DNA from: Actinomycetes bacterium
GTDB taxonomy: Bacteria > Actinomycetota > Coriobacteriia > Anaerosomatales > Anaerosomataceae
Length of the DNA: 64,000 bases
Assembly (NCBI GenBank): GCA_022839745.1
Contig: JALHJB010000003.1
Span: 62,001-126,000, forward strand
Reading direction: 5' to 3'
Every line of letters starts with the position of its first letter. Within the stretch, counting starts at the first letter, position 1. Positions 61,312-64,000 of this stretch are shown here, in pieces. A program made the position numbers and the translations under genes. The notes beneath the pieces were generated by a model that did not search any database, was not told the DNA's origin, and worked only from the letters and a program-made list of their open reading frames with translations.

Positions 61312-61670
61312 CGCACGCCACCCCACGTACCTTCTGCTAGCTCCCACCCTTGTCCTTCGGCGAGGCGCCCGGCAGCCGTGGCGGCGTCAACGCCCCATTC
61401 CCGCATCGCATGCAGGACCACCTGTCCGGCTCCGTGCCCGAGAAGCCCCCGTACTTCGCACTCGGCCACGACCGCCTTGCATGTGACCGAGTCTACTCCC
61501 ATCCGCATGAGAACGCTTCTCTCGATCGAGGGAGATGTATGCGTCCTCGCGAGTTCCACCATCGGATCGACGCACTGGCGGGCGAGTGTCCAGAAACGAG
61601 CCTCCAGCTCGGCGTCACTCAGCCCCTCAAGGTGCTTGCGCGCCTCGGCGAACGTGTCCTCGCGTGCCAT
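61308..61670 (-). CDS. oraS: D-ornithine 4,5-aminomutase, small subunit
   Basis: 120 aa from ATG 61670 (AGGAGC upstream); the longer frame adds 13 residues. It matches OraS: AREDTFAEARKHLEGLSDAELEARFWTLARQCVDPMVELARTHTSPSIERSVLMRMGVDSVTCKAVVAECEVRGLLGHGAGQVVLHAMRE. OraS stabilises the OraE heterotetramer and the substrate region. Translationally coupled to oraE. Confidence 0.95.
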   Translation of the reverse strand: MAREDTFAEARKHLEGLSDAELEARFWTLARQCVDPMVELARTHTSPSIERSVLMRMGVDSVTCKAVVAECEVRGLLGHGAGQVVLHAMREWGVDAATAAGRLAEGQGWELAEGTWGGVR

Positions 61671-61800
61671 GCAGGCTCCTCCCACTGCGTGTATGCAGTC
61701 CGGGTGCAAACTGATGCAAGCATAGCCGTCACGAGGCTACATTTGCTACCGCAAAAGGCCCTCGATCTTCACGCGCCACCCACGCTCAGTCTGCGGACCG

Positions 61801-62043
61801 TCAGGCATCCGCCCGCTCGAGGATGGACTTCACCTCTGCGAGCTTGGGCAGGCGCCCGGCAAGGCGCACTTCGCCGTTCACCACAAGGCCGGGTGTGGAC
61901 ATGAGGCCGTACTCCATGATGTCGGTGAGTTCCGTGACCTTCTCCACGGTGGCGTCGAGCCCCATCTCGTCCACGGCCGCGCGGACGGTCTTCTCCAGCT
62001 GCTTGCACTTGGCACACCCGGTGCCGAGGACCTTGATCTCCAT
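61801..62043 (-). CDS. TM0996/MTH895-type glutaredoxin-like thioredoxin
   Basis: 80 aa, ATG 62043. Redox motif GTGCAKCKQLEKTVRAAVDEMG (CxxC at residues 10-13), and TPGLVVNGEVRLAGRLPKLAEVKSIL. This small family often lies with ArsR and redox-permease genes in anaerobes, probably cycling thiols in metal or arsenic metabolism. Downstream of arsR by 31 nt. Confidence 0.92.
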   Translation of the reverse strand: MEIKVLGTGCAKCKQLEKTVRAAVDEMGLDATVEKVTELTDIMEYGLMSTPGLVVNGEVRLAGRLPKLAEVKSILERADA

Positions 62044-62074
62044 ATCGATACCAGCTTTCCGGCCACGAGGGCCG

Positions 62075-62398
62075 CTAGAGTCCTTCGATCGCGGCGGCAA
62101 CGGCAGACAGCACGTCGCGCCGCACCGTGTAGTACACCCATGTGCCGTCCTTGCGGGATGTGACAACGCCGGCGCCCCTGAGCGCTGCCATGTGGTGCGA
62201 GATCGTGGACGGCGCGAGCCCGAACCGTTCGGATAGCTTGCACGCACACACCTCATCGGTGGCACAGCACGTCGTGCCGGCCTCGGGGGCACTCTCCACA
62301 AGGAAGCGGACGATCTCCCGCCGCTGCGCTGAGGCCAGGGCCTTGAGCGCGGCGTCGAGCTGCTCCTCGGTCAGCGTCTCAGCAACAGCCGCACGCAT
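62075..62398 (-). CDS. ArsR-family metalloregulator
   Basis: 107 aa from ATG 62398. Winged helix SAQRREIVRFLVESAP ... SERFGLAPSTISHHMAALRGAGVVTSRKDGTWVYYTV. Cysteines CC and C-x-C (TTCCATDEVCACKLSERF) lie at the start of the recognition-helix region, as in ArsR arsenite sensors. Represses its own cluster; the likely operator is at 63296-63311. Confidence 0.92.
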   Translation of the reverse strand: MRAAVAETLTEEQLDAALKALASAQRREIVRFLVESAPEAGTTCCATDEVCACKLSERFGLAPSTISHHMAALRGAGVVTSRKDGTWVYYTVRRDVLSAVAAAIEGL

Positions 62399-62636
62399 CG
62401 CCGGTTCCTTCCCGCACTGCACGGACGATCGCCTCCAGGTCGACCCCGCCATGGCAGACGACCCTCCCGTGGACGAGCACCATCGGGAACGACGCCTGCT
62501 CGGCGATCAGCACGTCCACAACGGCCGTGCGCTCACCACCCGGAAGCGAGTACACATCACAGTCTACGACCGGCAGACGAAAGCCCTCGGCAACAAGGGC
62601 GGCCTCGATGACGTGGGCACGCCACGTCGAGGGCAT
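62379..62636 (-). CDS. Small thioredoxin-like protein
   Basis: 85 aa, ATG 62636. The pattern (VDVLIAEQASFPMVLVHGRVVCHGGVDLEAIVRAVRE) resembles short thioredoxin/glutaredoxin-fold proteins, with a Cys-rich end (ACGCC). It overlaps arsR by 20 nt in the same operon. Family uncertain. Confidence 0.6.
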   Translation of the reverse strand: MPSTWRAHVIEAALVAEGFRLPVVDCDVYSLPGGERTAVVDVLIAEQASFPMVLVHGRVVCHGGVDLEAIVRAVREGTGDACGCC

Positions 62637-62705
62637 GTCTCAAGCCGAGCCTTCTGGCGCTGCGAACGCGACCTCCGAACCGGGGTCGCACATCAGGTCG
62701 CCGCC

Positions 62706-63278
62706 TCAACCGCAGCCAGGACCGGTCACGAGCGTGATCTCGGCCACAGCTGGCGCGCAGCAGGAGCGTGCGGAGCGGGCAGACCCCTCCTCGCTGTCCT
62801 CGCGCACAGACCGCGCTGCGGAGGCGTCGTCGGAGCCGACCCGCTCCGCTGCGCCGAGTCCAGCCGCAGCCATGATCGCGTCGAAGACCACATCGCGACC
62901 GACCGCCTCGGTGCGCACGCCGTCGACTTCGATCTCGCGGCAGCACACCGATTCACCGACCAGATCGCTGCACGACGGACAGTCGCTCATCACGCTCACG
63001 CCACCCAGCCACTCCTCGGCCGGACGTCCGTTCACGAGCACGCGGTTGGACTCCGCAAGTCGATCAGCGGTGAGCTCACGCTCAACGAACTCGAGCGCGG
63101 CAAGCGCTGAGGGCAGTGCCGCGCGGGCGTCGGCAACGGCGCTGCGCACGGCCTCACGGGTGTCCCCGCACCGGTCGCAGGTCTCACCATCTACGGTCAG
63201 ATACTCGAACTCCACAAGCACGCGCGTCGGTGCGCTGCAGCAGTCGCCCACGTCGGTTCCCTTCGATTCAACAGTCAT
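62706..63278 (-). CDS. DUF2703-family protein
   Basis: 190 aa from ATG 63278 (weak SD). CC near residue 14, ETCDRCGDTREAVRSAVADARAAL, ELTADRLAESNRVLVNGRPAEEWLGG, SDCPSCSDLVGESVCCREIEVDG ... VFDAIMAA: the DUF2703 pattern with several Cys pairs. Occurs near thioredoxin-like and ArsR genes in anaerobes and may bind metal(loid)s. First gene of the ArsR cluster. Confidence 0.87.
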   Translation of the reverse strand: MTVESKGTDVGDCCSAPTRVLVEFEYLTVDGETCDRCGDTREAVRSAVADARAALPSALAALEFVERELTADRLAESNRVLVNGRPAEEWLGGVSVMSDCPSCSDLVGESVCCREIEVDGVRTEAVGRDVVFDAIMAAAGLGAAERVGSDDASAARSVREDSEEGSARSARSCCAPAVAEITLVTGPGCG

Positions 63279-63295
63279 TGAAGCACTGTCCATAC

Positions 63296-63339
63296 TTCGA
63301 TACTCATCGAAGAATACGCTGTACACACGTCAGGCACAA
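63296..63339 (-). promoter_or_regulatory. Promoter and ArsR-type operator of the thiol/metal cluster
   Basis: Minus strand TTGTGC (63334-63339), 17-nt spacer, TATTCT (63311-63316). The palindrome TTCGAT-N4-ATCGAA (63296-63311) sits over the start region, as expected for ArsR autorepression. Confidence 0.8.
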
Positions 63340-63392
63340 CCCGAAGCAGGACACGGATTGCCAGCGATCGCCAACGTGTCTGGCGGCTGTCG

Positions 63393-63788
63393 CTAGCGTC
63401 CGCCCGGTTCGTCCCTGGGCACGGCCACAACCGGACCCTCGGGAAGCTCGTCCACATCCGGCAGCGAGACATCCGCGCGCGTGCAGGGCGGATAGGGCTC
63501 CTCCCGAACGATGCGCGGCTTGGTCGCGCCGGTATCCCAGATCCTCTGCTCGCGATCGCGGTTCCACGGCGCCCTGTGGTTGAGCGGCATGTACGCATAG
63601 CCGTGCTTCTGCGCCTTCGCCATCTGCTCGATGGTGAGCACGTGCACACGGTCGCCACACCTGAGGCACTCGTAGAAGTAGTCCTTGTCGTCGCGCGCGA
63701 GCACCCATGCGTGCCCACCATGCGGCACCGCATCGCGGAATCGAGTGACCCCGCTCTCCTCCACCGTCGGCCTGTTCTTCGTACCCAT
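63393..63788 (-). CDS. Hypothetical protein with a single C-x2-C knuckle
   Basis: 131 aa, ATG 63788 with AAAGGGCGG upstream. A Cys pair (YECLRCGDRVHVLT) is likely a half zinc ribbon; the rest (NHRAPWNRDREQRIWDTGATKPRIVREEPYPP) has no known domain. It is separate from the ArsR promoter downstream. Function unknown. Confidence 0.65.
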   Translation of the reverse strand: MGTKNRPTVEESGVTRFRDAVPHGGHAWVLARDDKDYFYECLRCGDRVHVLTIEQMAKAQKHGYAYMPLNHRAPWNRDREQRIWDTGATKPRIVREEPYPPCTRADVSLPDVDELPEGPVVAVPRDEPGGR

Positions 63789-63851
63789 CGTTGCACCGCC
63801 CTTTCCATCGGGCGGGGCGGCACAAGACGCAACGCGAGCCGACCCTCTGTC

Positions 63852-63872
63852 TGGGTCAGCTCGCCTGACCCA
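63852..63872. other. Inverted repeat upstream of the last gene
   Basis: TGGGTCAG (63852-63859) / CTGACCCA (63865-63872), loop CTCGC, within the 212-bp stretch 63789-64000 that holds no visible gene. Could be an operator or a terminator of an upstream gene outside the window. Confidence 0.5.
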
Positions 63873-64000
63873 CGCTTTAGCTGCACTTGTACCGCGCCCG
63901 CAAGCTGTAGCTTCAAATCGGCGCTTCTAGCTCTGACTCTCTGATGTCCTTCTGGTGCCCCTGCGATCACCTTTCACGTCCAGCGGCCCTGCTGTCCTGT

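Noticed and set aside
56410..61725. Very long plus-strand open frames (841 and 919 codons)
   Set aside because: Antisense to MutL-type, TPR, oraE and oraS genes, which carry clear catalytic motifs.

Overview
The window is high-GC DNA, probably from an anaerobic actinobacterium-like lineage. This is inferred from cell-wall-binding (CWB2) repeats, GTG starts, strong SD boxes, leaderless toxin-antitoxin promoters, anaerobic ornithine catabolism (oraS, oraE, a MutL/GlmL-type protein, ornithine racemase), an aldehyde:ferredoxin oxidoreductase and a diheme protein. The GC-rich Coriobacteriia-type anaerobes fit best, but no rRNA or tRNA is present to prove it.

1-24 kb is an accessory/defence region. 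Most genes run on the minus strand and are short one- or two-gene units: a partial zinc-ribbon protein, an OLD-family ATPase/nuclease, a MltR-like protein, NERD and PD-(D/E)XK-like proteins, AbiE, a GNAT, two HigBA-type modules, a DUF2726 protein, a DUF697-type GTPase, an Abi_2 HEPN protein, a UvrD-like helicase, an HD protein, a nucleotidyltransferase pair and an AbrB/PIN pair. Three hairpins have the anatomy of integron attC sites (709-771, 2588-2676, 10872-10934) and lie exactly at the 3' ends of minus-strand genes. No integrase is visible, so this looks like a cassette cluster without its integrase. An IS21-family element (5561-7970) is inserted with a 5-bp target duplication. Several unit edges carry broken genes (a molybdenum-carrier-like gene, the GTPase, an ImmA-like fragment, a NYN fragment).

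24-45 kb is housekeeping-like: a PH-domain membrane protein, lipoproteins, a CHAP/CWB2 surface protein, a decayed SDR, a complete dipeptide/oligopeptide ABC importer (substrate-binding protein, B, C, D, F; minus strand) with a second closely related orphan substrate-binding protein, a NatAB-like exporter, a UbiB-family kinase with a small coupled partner, and a coupled trio (PARG-like protein, ABC exporter, PatB-like C-S lyase).

45-51 kb holds secreted proteins: an M6 metalloprotease, a thermonuclease-like lipoprotein, and three neighbouring plus-strand genes that each need a frameshift to be read. One of these, a sugar-dehydrogenase-like gene, also lacks an internal block.

51-61.7 kb is an anaerobic metabolism block: ornithine racemase, a GEGP-type diheme protein behind a 420-nt leader that contains a structured RNA candidate and an intrinsic-terminator-like hairpin, an AOR, a MutL/GlmL-type reactivase, a TPR protein, and the two subunits of B12/PLP-dependent D-ornithine 4,5-aminomutase. 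Racemase and aminomutase together would convert L-ornithine to D-ornithine and then to 2,4-diaminopentanoate; the later enzymes (Ord, OrtAB) are not in the window. 61.8-64 kb is an ArsR-controlled cluster of thiol/metal-related small proteins plus one unknown zinc-knuckle-like protein.
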